This document shows, in pieces, positions 8,542 through 17,400 of a stretch of 64,000 nt of DNA (the stretch's first letter is position 1; every line of letters starts with the position of its first letter). A model generated the notes under the pieces. The model did not search any database and was not told the DNA's origin. It was given only the letters and a program-made list of their open reading frames with translations. The stretch comes from CAZEHO01 sp964511945 (lineage in GTDB: Bacteria; Actinomycetota; Acidimicrobiia; Spongiisociales; UBA11373). A program made the translations under genes and the position numbers. The stretch is taken from contig CAZEHO010000011.1 of the NCBI GenBank assembly GCA_964511945.1, positions 13,117-77,116 on the forward strand, written 5' to 3'.

Positions 8542-9003
8542 GTGAGGATCGCAACCAACGACTACGTCGAACGCAACGAACTGCTCGAGTTCATCCGACC
8601 CCGTCATCACGGAATCTTGCTGACCACCCGGGCTTCGGGTGGCGTGCAGATGTCGCCCGTCACGATGGGCGTCGACACCGATGACCGGATCGTGGTCTCG
8701 TCCTATCCGGAGCGGGCCAAGTCGCTCAACATCCGCCGCAAGCCGTCGGCCTCGATGCTGGTGCTCTCGGACGACTTCGGTGGGCCCTGGGTGCAGGTCG
8801 ACGGCACCGCCGAAGTCCTCGATCTGCCGGAAGCACTCGACCCCCTGGTCGAGTACTTCCGGGTCATCGCCGGAGAACACCCGGACTGGGGTGAGTACCG
8901 CGAGGCCATGGTGAAGCAGGGCAAGGTGCTGCTCCGAATGTCGATCGAACGCTGGGGCCCGATCGCCACCGGTGGATTCCCGGCCCGGCTGGCGGCCGAC
9001 TGA
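8542..9003 (+). CDS. PPOX-class F420/FMN-dependent oxidoreductase
   Basis: A 153-residue split-barrel protein of the pyridoxamine-5'-phosphate oxidase superfamily. Typical features are HHGILLTTRASG, PVTMGVDTDDRIVVSSYP and the later KQGKVLLRMSIERWG. The actinobacterial F420-dependent branch is the best fit. Start GTG at 8542 lies four bases after the previous stop with GGAG inside that gene's end, so it is co-transcribed with the lipoprotein. Substrate unknown. Confidence 0.8.
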   Translation: MRIATNDYVERNELLEFIRPRHHGILLTTRASGGVQMSPVTMGVDTDDRIVVSSYPERAKSLNIRRKPSASMLVLSDDFGGPWVQVDGTAEVLDLPEALDPLVEYFRVIAGEHPDWGEYREAMVKQGKVLLRMSIERWGPIATGGFPARLAAD

Positions 9004-9010
9004 GTCCCGG

Positions 9011-9892
9011 CTACTCGACCTCGCCGCGCTCGTAGAGTTGCATCAGAGCCTGAGTTCCCAGGTCGCCGTCGCCGGCTTCGTCCATGCGCCGGTACAACTC
9101 GATCGCCTTCTCGAGTCCGGGAAGGCTGAGCCCCATCGCCTGCGCCGATTCCACTGCGATGCTCAGGTCCTTCACGAAGTGCTTGATCCGGAACCCGGGG
9201 GCGAAGTCGCCTGACAGCGCCCGCGGGATCAGATTGCTCAGCGACCAGGACCCGGCCGCGCCGGTCTCGATGCTGTCGAGCACATGAGTTGGATCGAGTC
9301 CCGCGGCCTTGGCGTAGACCATGGACTCGGTGACACCGAGCATCCCGGCGGCGATGGCGATCTGGTTGCACATCTTCGTGTACTGCCCGGCGCCGGCCAG
9401 CCCCTGCAGTTGGATGTTCTTCCCCATCACTTCCAGGATCGGAAGCACCGCATCAAACGCTTCGGGGTCGCCACCGCACATGATCGACAGGGTCGCTTCG
9501 CGGGCGCCGCGGTCTCCCCCGGAGACAGGAGCGTCGATCACCGCAACCCCCCTGTCGGCCCCCATTTCGGCAAGCCGGGCGGCCAGTTCGGGGCTCGACG
9601 TCGTCATGTCGATCGCAGTGGTCCCCGAGGTCATGGCGTCGAGGATCGCGTCGTCCCCGAGGTACACCTGCTCGACGTCGCGGGGGAAACCGACGATCGT
9701 GATCACCACATCGGATGCAGCCGCCAGCGAACCCGGCGAGTCGTGCCACTCGGCGCCTCGTTCGACCAGGGAAGCGGCCCGCCCGGGGGTGCGATTGTGC
9801 ACGTGCAGCGGGTATCCGGCATCCATGAGGTGCCCTGCCATGGACAGGCCCATGACGCCGGTCCCGACGAATCCAACAGTCGGCCTGGTCAT
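9011..9892 (-). CDS. 3-hydroxyisobutyrate dehydrogenase-family oxidoreductase
   Basis: A 293-residue beta-hydroxyacid dehydrogenase. The N-terminal Rossmann motif is GFVGTGVMGLSMAGHL; the substrate loop is DAPVSGGDRGARE; the catalytic lysine lies in GAGQYTKMCNQ. It acts on 3-hydroxyisobutyrate, tartronate semialdehyde or a related 3-hydroxyacid with NAD(P). Its ATG overlaps the stop of the HpcH/HpaI aldolase gene by four bases. The pair resembles glycerate-type pathways in which the aldolase makes a semialdehyde that the dehydrogenase reduces (inference). Confidence 0.9.
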   Translation of the reverse strand: MTRPTVGFVGTGVMGLSMAGHLMDAGYPLHVHNRTPGRAASLVERGAEWHDSPGSLAAASDVVITIVGFPRDVEQVYLGDDAILDAMTSGTTAIDMTTSSPELAARLAEMGADRGVAVIDAPVSGGDRGAREATLSIMCGGDPEAFDAVLPILEVMGKNIQLQGLAGAGQYTKMCNQIAIAAGMLGVTESMVYAKAAGLDPTHVLDSIETGAAGSWSLSNLIPRALSGDFAPGFRIKHFVKDLSIAVESAQAMGLSLPGLEKAIELYRRMDEAGDGDLGTQALMQLYERGEVE

Positions 9893-10740
9893 TGCTCACT
9901 CCCATACCCGGATCGGCCCCGCCCGAATCTGGCGCCGGGAGCCGGAGCCTCCCGACCCAGCACATCCAGCATCGCCTGACCGTTGGCCGTCAGCCACTCG
10001 TACAGGACCACCGTGTCGACCCCGATCATGAAGTGCCTGACGCCCAACTCCAGATACCTGTCGGCGTCGGCCGGGCTGCCCAGCTCCGCCCGGAACGCCA
10101 CCCCGGCACGGTGGGCCGATGAGATCAGGTGTTCCTCCGCCTCCTTGATCCGGGGATGCCCGAACTGCCCCGGGAGCCCGACGCTCATGGCGTAGTCGCC
10201 GGGTCCGAACACAACGAAGTCCAGACCATTGAGCCCGAGGATCTCGTCGAGGTCGTCGAACGCGGATTGTTTCTCGATCATGAACCCCACGACGGCCCGA
10301 TCGACCGCCTCCACAAAAGGTGCGGTGCCGACTTCGAGCACGGTGCCCACGTCCCGGCGCATCGCCACACCGTGAAGACCTCCGCCGTCGGGCGTGTCCG
10401 AACGCGCCGCGGCGAGACAGGCACGGACGTCATCTGCCGAGCGCACATCGGCGAACAGCAGGTTCTGCAGGCCGGCTCCGATCGCCCGAGTCGCCAGATA
10501 GGTGCGCGGTTCAGCCTCGATCTTCATCATCCCGGCGAGGTGGTCGAACAGCTCCACGGCGCGGCCGAGGTTGTCGAGGGCATACAGGTCGTACGGAGCG
10601 TATGGAGCGAGGAACTCGACGTAGTCGAGCTTGCCCGTGTCCCCGATCAGCTCGACGATCGTCGGCCACGAACTCTGGATCCTGGTGCCGAGCGTCGGAA
10701 GCCCGACGTCGTACAGCTCCCGCAGCGGGTTCGGTCGCAT
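9889..10740 (-). CDS. HpcH/HpaI-type class II aldolase
   Basis: A 283-residue TIM-barrel aldolase of the HpcH/HpaI/2-keto-3-deoxy-glucarate aldolase family. Family features are LGTRIQSSWPTIVELIG near the N-terminus, MIEKQSAFDDLDEIL (metal-binding Glu) and FVVFGPGDYAMSVG (metal-binding Asp). It cleaves a 2-keto-4-hydroxy acid to pyruvate and an aldehyde using a divalent metal. GGAGGAG lies eight bases before the ATG. First gene of a two-gene operon with the overlapping dehydrogenase. The catalytic Arg/His set is not fully canonical, so substrate is uncertain. Confidence 0.83.
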   Translation of the reverse strand: MRPNPLRELYDVGLPTLGTRIQSSWPTIVELIGDTGKLDYVEFLAPYAPYDLYALDNLGRAVELFDHLAGMMKIEAEPRTYLATRAIGAGLQNLLFADVRSADDVRACLAAARSDTPDGGGLHGVAMRRDVGTVLEVGTAPFVEAVDRAVVGFMIEKQSAFDDLDEILGLNGLDFVVFGPGDYAMSVGLPGQFGHPRIKEAEEHLISSAHRAGVAFRAELGSPADADRYLELGVRHFMIGVDTVVLYEWLTANGQAMLDVLGREAPAPGARFGRGRSGYGSEQ

Positions 10741-10856
10741 GCTGTGGTCTCCTCCGGCGCTGGTGGCCCCAGCCTACGAGAACCCGGAGGAACCCCGGCC
10801 GCGGTCCTTTCCGTGGTGAAGGCAGCCGGCGTGATCGCGGAGCGGATGCAGTCCGG

Positions 10857-11660
10857 TCAGGCGAACTCGGGTTCCGGCCCCCGCCACTCACCGAGAGTGC
10901 GCTGAATCCACTCCTCGGCGGCCTCCGCAACGGCCTCGGCATCGCCCTTGATCCGCTCGATCGGGTCGCCGAAACGGATCTTGATCCGGGTGCCGAACGG
11001 AACCGGCATCAGGTTGTGACGAAGCAGCTTCCAGGACCCGTCGATCGCTGCCGGAACCACCGCCAGCTGGTCGGCGGATTCCAGCATCACCCTGGAACCG
11101 GTGCGCTTGAACTCACGCAGTGACCCATCCCGGCTGCGGGTTCCCTCGGGGAAGATCACCACACTCACATCCCGATCCTGAGCGATGCGCGACATCGCCT
11201 TGATCGACTCAACCGCCTGCCTCGGGTTCCTGCGGTCGATGAGCGCGTTTCCGCCGTGGCGCAGGTTGAGCGAGATGCTCGGCAGCCAGCGCCCCAGTTC
11301 CTTCTTCGAGACGTACTTCGGGTAGTTGGAGAAAAGGAGCCCGCCGATGACGGCGATGTCGAACATGCTCTGATGGTTCGAGATGATCGCGTAGCCCTTG
11401 CCGGGCTCGATGTCGGGCGAACGCTCGACGTCGACCTTGGTTCCGCTGATCGCGAACAACGCCATCAGGGTGCGCTGCAAGGCTGCCATGACCGCCTCGA
11501 ACCCGCGAAGGCTGAACGGACGAACGAGCCGCCCGGCGATGTCGAAGACAACCAGTGTCAGTCCGAATGCAATAAGGAACGGGATCGTCAGGATCCAGTC
11601 GCGAAGTTTGCGCACGGACGGCAGCGTAGGCCGTCGCCCGGCGAATAGTGTGTCGTTCAT
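10857..11660 (-). CDS. plsC: 1-acylglycerol-3-phosphate O-acyltransferase (PlsC-like)
   Basis: A 267-residue membrane-bound acyltransferase of phospholipid synthesis. There is one hydrophobic segment at ~22-42. The catalytic NHxxxxD motif is NHQSMFD (His96, Asp101), followed by the substrate motif VVIFPEGTRSRDGSL. It acylates lysophosphatidic acid at the inner membrane face. The ATG at 11660 overlaps the stop of the upstream zinc-ribbon gene (ATGA), indicating translational coupling. Length is normal for the family. Confidence 0.9.
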   Translation of the reverse strand: MNDTLFAGRRPTLPSVRKLRDWILTIPFLIAFGLTLVVFDIAGRLVRPFSLRGFEAVMAALQRTLMALFAISGTKVDVERSPDIEPGKGYAIISNHQSMFDIAVIGGLLFSNYPKYVSKKELGRWLPSISLNLRHGGNALIDRRNPRQAVESIKAMSRIAQDRDVSVVIFPEGTRSRDGSLREFKRTGSRVMLESADQLAVVPAAIDGSWKLLRHNLMPVPFGTRIKIRFGDPIERIKGDAEAVAEAAEEWIQRTLGEWRGPEPEFA

Positions 11661-12280
11661 TCGTTGGGCACCGAATTCCGGGTCCCGAACGGAAGACCGT
11701 CCTCGCAGTAGACCTCGACCGCGTTGGGGTCCGAGCCGACGACGAGATCGCCGTTGCCCAGGGTGCCGAGTACCTGTGTGAGCTGCGGCTGGCAGTAGCA
11801 GTCGAAGACTTGCTGCTGATCCCAGGAGAGGTCCAGCTCCGCCCTCTTCTCGCAGACCCGTTGTAGGGCAGCATCTGCCTGAACGCGGAGCGGATCCAGC
11901 AATGCCGAGTAGAGCTGATCCGCCGGGCCCGTGGAGCACTGTGGGTCTCCGGGCCGGTCCCCGCCCTGATCTTCATCGTGGAGTTCCACGGTCACCATCA
12001 GCGAACCCTGGGACGCCGTCACCGGCCTGCCTCCGGCAGTGTTCGCCACAGTGCCCCCACCGCCGCTCCCGGAGCCGCCTCGCAGCGGTGAGGAGGGTGA
12101 CGCGGCCAACCAGGTTCCCCGGCGGCCGACGCCACCACCAGCGATGCGATCCCCAGCTTGAGCCCGACGGAGAGGCCCGTTGCAGCCGAAGCCGGCGGCG
12201 GCATGGAGGGCGGCTCCGCAGCTGGCACACACCGGCCCGGTACTGCGAGGCGCTCCGCACTGGGTGCAATGGCCGCTCAT
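11657..12280 (-). CDS. Zinc-ribbon protein, probably frame-disrupted
   Basis: The frame begins MSGHCTQCGAPRS and contains a zinc ribbon (CTQC...CASC, residues 5-24). A plausible Cys-rich, acidic C-terminal domain runs from ~115 to 207 and ends translationally coupled to plsC. Between them, residues ~30-90 read as an unnatural Gly/Arg/Ser stretch. The alternative minus frame over 12130-12228 instead encodes a Pro-rich linker and a hydrophobic helix (GLKLGIASLVVASAAG), as expected for zinc-ribbon-TM proteins. Two compensating frameshifts, real or from assembly, would explain this. C-terminal function unknown. Confidence 0.5.
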   Translation of the reverse strand: MSGHCTQCGAPRSTGPVCASCGAALHAAAGFGCNGPLRRAQAGDRIAGGGVGRRGTWLAASPSSPLRGGSGSGGGGTVANTAGGRPVTASQGSLMVTVELHDEDQGGDRPGDPQCSTGPADQLYSALLDPLRVQADAALQRVCEKRAELDLSWDQQQVFDCYCQPQLTQVLGTLGNGDLVVGSDPNAVEVYCEDGLPFGTRNSVPNE

Positions 12281-12444
12281 CCCAATCGCAGTCTCCCTTG
12301 CCCCCGCCCAGCCGCGCCAGGGACCAAAGCCGCTGTCTCGAGGTCCTCCAACCGGCGGGCCCCCGCTGCAACACTTCTCACCGGGGCAACACGGTTCTCG
12401 AACATCACTTCCCGATGCTCGAGGGAAGTGAAGGGAAGGCCGCA

Positions 12445-13314
12445 ATGAAGCCCGAGCCAGTCGCACCTCCAGTTGCCACCTCGTCCGGCGGAGGCTTGGG
12501 GACGCTCCGCCGGTTCAACCGGTTCGAGTTGAAGTACCTGATGACGGCTCCGGCGGCCCGCAGGTTCAAGGGGGCGATCGCGCCGTATGTGAGCCGTGAT
12601 CCCCACGCCGGTCCCGACGGGATCTACCACCTCGCCAGCCTCTACTACGACACCCCGGACCGCCAGTTCTACTGGGAAAAGATCGACGGGATCAAGTTCC
12701 GGCGGAAGCTGCGAATTCGTACCTACCGAGATGGATCCCCGCTGGTCGCAGCAACCCAGGTGTTCGTGGAGATCAAGCAGCGGCTCAACCGGGTGACGCA
12801 GAAGCGGCGAGCAGTGATGCGCTACGACCAGGCACTCCGCCTGTGCGCCGAGGGAGAGATCCCGATTCACGATCCTACCGATACCGCGACGATCGAAGAG
12901 GTTGCCGGGATGGTGGAGTGGTACGGCCTCGAACCGTCCGGTATCACCCTGTATTCGCGAGAGGCGTTCGTCGGCGGTGATGAAGACGCCGGACTTCGCA
13001 TCACGTTCGACGGTGATCTGCGCTACCGGATCGGTCACGACCTCGGGCTGCACTCCCCCGATCCCGGGATCCCGATGATCAACCCCGCCTGGCTGGTGCT
13101 CGAGATCAAGGTCAACGAGCGCATTCCCTACTGGATCACCGAGGCGGTAGCCGAGCACAACCTGCGGCTGGTCCGGGTGAGCAAGTACTGCCAGGCGCTC
13201 GAGGCGGCCGGGACGATGCCCCGCTCCATCTTCTACCTCGGGGACCGCTCCGAAATGCTGAACGGACTCGACGACGAGACAACCCCACCACAACGAGGAG
13301 GACCTCATGGGTGA
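12445..13314 (+). CDS. VTC-domain polyphosphate polymerase-like protein
   Basis: A 289-residue VTC (triphosphate tunnel) domain: FNRFELKYLMTAPAARRF, the basic strands KFRRKLRIRTYR and VFVEIKQRLNRVTQKRRA, acidic EIK near the end and a closing SKYCQALE. In yeast this domain makes polyphosphate from ATP at the cytosolic face. The start was set at ATG 12445 after GAAGGGAAGG; the longer upstream frame is antisense to the zinc-ribbon gene. It overlaps the next ATG by eight bases. VTC, DUF4956 and CotH genes co-occur in many bacteria. Confidence 0.85.
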   Translation: MKPEPVAPPVATSSGGGLGTLRRFNRFELKYLMTAPAARRFKGAIAPYVSRDPHAGPDGIYHLASLYYDTPDRQFYWEKIDGIKFRRKLRIRTYRDGSPLVAATQVFVEIKQRLNRVTQKRRAVMRYDQALRLCAEGEIPIHDPTDTATIEEVAGMVEWYGLEPSGITLYSREAFVGGDEDAGLRITFDGDLRYRIGHDLGLHSPDPGIPMINPAWLVLEIKVNERIPYWITEAVAEHNLRLVRVSKYCQALEAAGTMPRSIFYLGDRSEMLNGLDDETTPPQRGGPHG

Positions 13315-13990
13315 TTTGTTCAACTTCGAAGACCTGACCGGCACCTTCACGGTGTCCGACGTGGTCCTGAGCATCGTGCTGAGCTTCGTGCTCACCGCGA
13401 TCATCGGCTGGACCTACATGCGCACACACAAGGGCGCCTCGTACACCCAGTCGTATGTCCAGACGCTGGTGCTCATGGGCATGGTGGTGAGCATCATCAT
13501 GCTCGTCGTCGGGTCGAACATCGCCCGGGCGTTCTCCCTGGTGGGGGCGCTGTCGATCATCCGGTTCCGGAATGCCATCAAGGAGACCCGCGACGTGGGG
13601 TTCGTGTTCTTCGCGATGGCCATCGGAATGGCCACCGGCACCCGGTTCTACCTCCTGGCGATCATCGCCACGGCGGTGATTTCCGCAGTGATCTTCCTGA
13701 TGACCCGCTTCGACTGGTACTCACGGGCCACGGTCAGCCAGATCCTGAAGGTTCAGGTGGCGAACGACACTCCGTTCGAAGAGGTCTTCGACCCGGTGCT
13801 CGTCCGGTTCACCGACGCCGCCGAGTTGGTGAGTGTCGATTCGGTGCGGGGTGGTCTGCTCACCGAGGTCGTCTACGCAGTGACGCTGAAGCGGAATGTC
13901 AGCCGCCAGCAGCTGCTCGACGACATGAAGCGGATCAACCAGAACCAGAAGGTCACCCTGCTCACCGGCTACGGCTCGGCGGATCTGTAG
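13307..13990 (+). CDS. DUF4956 integral membrane protein
   Basis: A 227-residue protein with four hydrophobic segments (approximately 20-40, 50-72, 76-96 and 105-128) and a soluble C-terminal domain (~140-227). The signature SLVGALSIIRFRNAIKETRD after the second segment is the hallmark of DUF4956. Encoded between the VTC-domain and CotH genes with overlapping or nearly abutting starts, it probably forms the membrane part of that system. It may conduct or couple polymer synthesis (inference). Confidence 0.83.
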   Translation: MGDLFNFEDLTGTFTVSDVVLSIVLSFVLTAIIGWTYMRTHKGASYTQSYVQTLVLMGMVVSIIMLVVGSNIARAFSLVGALSIIRFRNAIKETRDVGFVFFAMAIGMATGTRFYLLAIIATAVISAVIFLMTRFDWYSRATVSQILKVQVANDTPFEEVFDPVLVRFTDAAELVSVDSVRGGLLTEVVYAVTLKRNVSRQQLLDDMKRINQNQKVTLLTGYGSADL

Positions 13991-13998
13991 GAGTCATC

Positions 13999-15576
13999 GT
14001 GACCGCCTGGAAACGGCACTGGAAGATCCCCGCCGGGCTGATGGTGATGGTGCTCGCCCTCTTCCTCCTCGCGGGCAGCAACCGCATCATCGCCTACGTT
14101 GGCGCCGGCGGGGACACTTCCGGCTACACCGGCGGTCTCGACTACGGCAACGACATCGACCTCTTCGACGGCTCGATGGTTCACACGGTCGAACTGAAGA
14201 TCGACCAAACCGACCTCGAAGCGATGGTCCGTCTCTATCAAGAGGACGGCACGAAGGAGTGGTTCTCTGCCGACATCACCATCGATGGGGTGACGATCCC
14301 CGACGTCGGAGTGCGCCTGAAAGGGTTCTCCACTCTGCGCACGGCAGTCGGCGAGGTGGGTGGACGGCAGACCCAAGCCGCCGAGGGTGAGGTCAACTAC
14401 GACGATCTCCCGTTCCTGGTGCGTCTCGATGCCTTCAACGAAGGGGTGTTCTACCAGGGGGTGTCGGAGATCGCCCTCCGAACCGAGGGTCCCACGGAGG
14501 ACGAGACGCTGCTCGAGGAGATGGTGAGCATCTCGGTGATCGGCGACCTCGGGCTCGATGTCCCGCAGGTGGTTTACACGTCGATTTCGATCAACGGTGG
14601 CCCGGCAACGCTGCGGATCCTCGCCGAGAACCCGACCGACGAGTTCGCCGACCGGATCGACGGGGACGGCGACGGTGTGCTCTACAAGGCCCAGTCCTCC
14701 GGCACCTTCCAGTACCTCGGGCATGACCCCGTCGCCTATGAGGGGGTGTTCGAGCAGGAGAGCGCCATCAACGAGCTCGATCTCAACCCGCTCATGGATT
14801 TCGTGGAGTTCGTGGAGCTCTCCAGCGATGAGGATTTCGCGTCCGATCTCGACGAGTGGCTCGATGTCGACTCCTTCATCGACTATCTCGCCATTCACAA
14901 CCTGCTCGTGAATGTGGATTCGCTGGCCGGCACCAATCACAACTTCTACCTCTACTACGACGCCGGTGACGATCTCATGACCGTGCTCAGCTGGGACATG
15001 AACGAGGCGCTCGGCGGGTTCTGGCGCTCCGATGCGCCCAGCTGGACACTGCTGCCGGACTGGAGCAATGCGCAGTCGACGTTCGGCCGACCCCTGATCG
15101 ACCAGGTCGGCGAGGGTGCCGAACAGCCGGAGCCCCAGGATGGAGGCATTCCGCGGCTCCAGCAGAGCGAGCTGCCGGGAGATCGGCCGATCGGACAATA
15201 CGACCAGCGGCCGCCGCGCCCGAAAGGGCAGTTCCCGCAGAGGCCGGAGGGTGGATTCCCACCGCCGGCAGACGGCGAACTTCCGCAGCAGCCACCCGGC
15301 GGTGTGGGCGCCGGAGGCGTTGGTGGCCGGAATGTCCTGCTCAACCGGTTCCTGGCCGTCGACGAGTTCGCCGCTGCATACGAGGCGAGGTATGCAGAGC
15401 TTCAAGCGATCGTGTTCGACGGCGGTCTGCTCGTCGACGCGTTGGCCGATGCAGCCGAGCTCTTGCAGGACGCCGCCGCACTCGGCCTGCTCACCGACCA
15501 GGAGGTCTCGCAAGGCGTCAGGGAGCGCATGCAGTGGATCGGGCAGCGGGCTTCGTTCCTAGAAGGCCTCGAATAG
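13999..15576 (+). CDS. CotH-like protein kinase-fold protein, membrane-anchored
   Basis: A 525-residue protein with an N-terminal membrane helix (~10-30) and an extracytoplasmic CotH domain. Visible are the VRLKGFSTLR strand, the long acidic central region, NHNFYLYYDAGDDLMTVLSWDMNEALGG (here quoted in part: SWDMNEALGG, the metal-binding motif) and a Pro/Gln/Gly-rich insertion at ~370-435. CotH proteins are atypical secreted kinases. Third gene of the VTC-DUF4956-CotH operon, starting eight bases after the previous stop. The low-complexity insertion follows the metal motif and may be a flexible wall-spanning linker. Confidence 0.83.
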   Translation: MTAWKRHWKIPAGLMVMVLALFLLAGSNRIIAYVGAGGDTSGYTGGLDYGNDIDLFDGSMVHTVELKIDQTDLEAMVRLYQEDGTKEWFSADITIDGVTIPDVGVRLKGFSTLRTAVGEVGGRQTQAAEGEVNYDDLPFLVRLDAFNEGVFYQGVSEIALRTEGPTEDETLLEEMVSISVIGDLGLDVPQVVYTSISINGGPATLRILAENPTDEFADRIDGDGDGVLYKAQSSGTFQYLGHDPVAYEGVFEQESAINELDLNPLMDFVEFVELSSDEDFASDLDEWLDVDSFIDYLAIHNLLVNVDSLAGTNHNFYLYYDAGDDLMTVLSWDMNEALGGFWRSDAPSWTLLPDWSNAQSTFGRPLIDQVGEGAEQPEPQDGGIPRLQQSELPGDRPIGQYDQRPPRPKGQFPQRPEGGFPPPADGELPQQPPGGVGAGGVGGRNVLLNRFLAVDEFAAAYEARYAELQAIVFDGGLLVDALADAAELLQDAAALGLLTDQEVSQGVRERMQWIGQRASFLEGLE

Positions 15577-15606
15577 GGAATCCACTGCCGCTGTAGCCTC
15601 GAGGGA

Positions 15607-17400
15607 ATGAGCGCTTCCCCAAGCATCCTGATCGTCGGCGGCGCGTCGCTCGACGTGCTCCACGTGGATGGCGTCCCGACCGAATCGGCCGGTGGGGCCG
15701 GGCTCTACACCGCCCTTGCAGCTGCCCGGGCCGGAGCAGGCGTCACAATGCTGGCACCGCGGCCGGACCCGATGCCCGATCTGCTGGCACCGGCGGCGCA
15801 GTGGATCAACTGGATCGGTCCCACGGTGACCCCGGACCGGATGCCGCGCTTCGAGATCTCGTACGGACCCGGCGGAGGCGTCACCCGATTCGATGAGTTC
15901 ATGGGGGCGGAGCCCGAACTCACCCCCCACTTGCTCGACGGCGTCGCTCCACTCCCGGAATGGGCATACAGCGTGCCCTTCATGGACGCTGCGCTCCAGC
16001 TTGCATTCGTCGAAGCGCTGCAGGCTCGTGGGTGCCGTGTCGTCGCCGGGACCTACGGATGCGCCGTAAGGGATGACACCGAAACCGTGCGACGCACGTT
16101 CGAGACGGCCGACGTCTTCTTCTGCAACGAAGACGAGGCCCGGGTCCTGTTCGGATCGATCGAGCGGGCGGGAACCAAGCCCGGACGGTTGCTGTTCGTG
16201 ACGCTAGGTGCTGCCGGGGTTCGCGTGTTCCAAGGGGACCACGCCACCGAGTTGCCGACGGTGGCCGTCGCGACAAGCGATCCGACGGGAGCCGGCGACA
16301 CCTTCTGCGGGACCACCCTCGCCCACCTCGCCCGCGGCAGCCATCCGGTTGAGGCAGCCCGAGCGGCGACAGTGGCCGCCGCTTGCGAGGTCACCGGGAT
16401 CGGACCGGCTCGAATGCTGGATCCGAAACCGATTCCCCTCCCGTCGGCCGATCAGAGAGTGCGGATCGACGACCAGCGAGTGGCCGCGCTGGCCGCGTTG
16501 ATCGCCGGCCTGGACGGGTTCGAGCCGTTTGACTTCACCGGCGATCTGTTCCCCGACCCGGGCGATCCCGGTGCTCTCGATTTCTTCTTCTCGGCAACAC
16601 TTCAGCAGTGGGGCTTCTGGTTCGAACAGAACGGGCGCTGGTCACACTCGATGGTGGCTCCGATCAACGGCACCATTCTCAAGGGCAGCGACTTCCTCTG
16701 GGCGGCATATCTGCGCTGGTTCCAGGAGAACCCGGACGGACTCACTCCGGCGGGGCAGCTCCGGGCCGCCGGTGACGAGTTCTCCGACCGGATGGCCGGC
16801 GACGACGGTCGCAACCCGCTGCCGGAATCCGCCACAGCTGCCGGGCTGGCGGCCGCCTATGGGCGGACCATGAGGGAGATTGGGTGGTCGCCGGCAGACG
16901 TCGTGGCGATGGCCGCGGACTCGGCAGCGCCGATCCAGCTGCTGCTGAGGATGCTCGATCACATCGGCGGGTACCGGGAGGACCCGCTCCGGAAGAAGTC
17001 CGCGCTGCTCGGCGTCATCCTGCGGCAGCGTCCCGAACAGTGGCTCCCGACCGTCGACGGGGATGATGCCCCGCCCATCGTTGACTACCACGTGCAGCGC
17101 ACCTGCCTCCGAACCGGGCTGATCCGGGTCGTCGACGAGGAGCTGCGTCTGGCGCTCACCGAACGGCGGCTCCTGAACTCGACCGATGAGGAGGCGATCC
17201 GCCGCGCCGGGTTCGAGGCAGTGCAAGCGCTCGTCACAACCAGCGGCCGCACGATGGGTGCGGTCGACTGGTTCCTGTTCGGCATGCGCAGGCGCTGTCC
17301 TGAAGCCGCAACCCCGGACTGCAGCCGGTGCCCAGTGGAGTCGGCCTGCGGGCAGTTCGTCGAATTCTTTCAACCTGTCCGGCGAACCACCTTCTACTGA
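15607..17400 (+). CDS. Fusion of PfkB-family kinase with Qng1-like glycosylase carrying Fe-S-type cysteines
   Basis: A 597-residue two-domain protein. Residues 1-~285 are a PfkB sugar/nucleoside kinase: GGAGLYTALAAARAG substrate loop and DPTGAGDTF (225-233, catalytic Asp231). Residues ~290-597 match the queuosine-5'-phosphate glycosylase family (Qng1/DUF2419) in order: a WGFWF-type aromatic motif, GSDFLWAAYLRW, KKSALLGVILRQ, VDYHVQR (492-498), VDWFLFGMR and a C-terminal P-x-RR-x-x-FY. Unlike eukaryotic Qng1 it carries Cys564, 572, 575 and 581 (C-x7-C-x2-C-x5-C), as in endonuclease III-type [4Fe-4S] loops. Proposed role: phosphorylate a (deaza)nucleoside and release its base. Substrate is inference. 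Confidence 0.72.
   Translation: MSASPSILIVGGASLDVLHVDGVPTESAGGAGLYTALAAARAGAGVTMLAPRPDPMPDLLAPAAQWINWIGPTVTPDRMPRFEISYGPGGGVTRFDEFMGAEPELTPHLLDGVAPLPEWAYSVPFMDAALQLAFVEALQARGCRVVAGTYGCAVRDDTETVRRTFETADVFFCNEDEARVLFGSIERAGTKPGRLLFVTLGAAGVRVFQGDHATELPTVAVATSDPTGAGDTFCGTTLAHLARGSHPVEAARAATVAAACEVTGIGPARMLDPKPIPLPSADQRVRIDDQRVAALAALIAGLDGFEPFDFTGDLFPDPGDPGALDFFFSATLQQWGFWFEQNGRWSHSMVAPINGTILKGSDFLWAAYLRWFQENPDGLTPAGQLRAAGDEFSDRMAGDDGRNPLPESATAAGLAAAYGRTMREIGWSPADVVAMAADSAAPIQLLLRMLDHIGGYREDPLRKKSALLGVILRQRPEQWLPTVDGDDAPPIVDYHVQRTCLRTGLIRVVDEELRLALTERRLLNSTDEEAIRRAGFEAVQALVTTSGRTMGAVDWFLFGMRRRCPEAATPDCSRCPVESACGQFVEFFQPVRRTTFY

Noticed and set aside
13969..15513. 514-codon minus-strand frame opposite the CotH gene
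   Set aside because: Shadow of a GC-rich coding strand; the composition is Val/Glu/His-rich without structure and it covers a well-defined operon.
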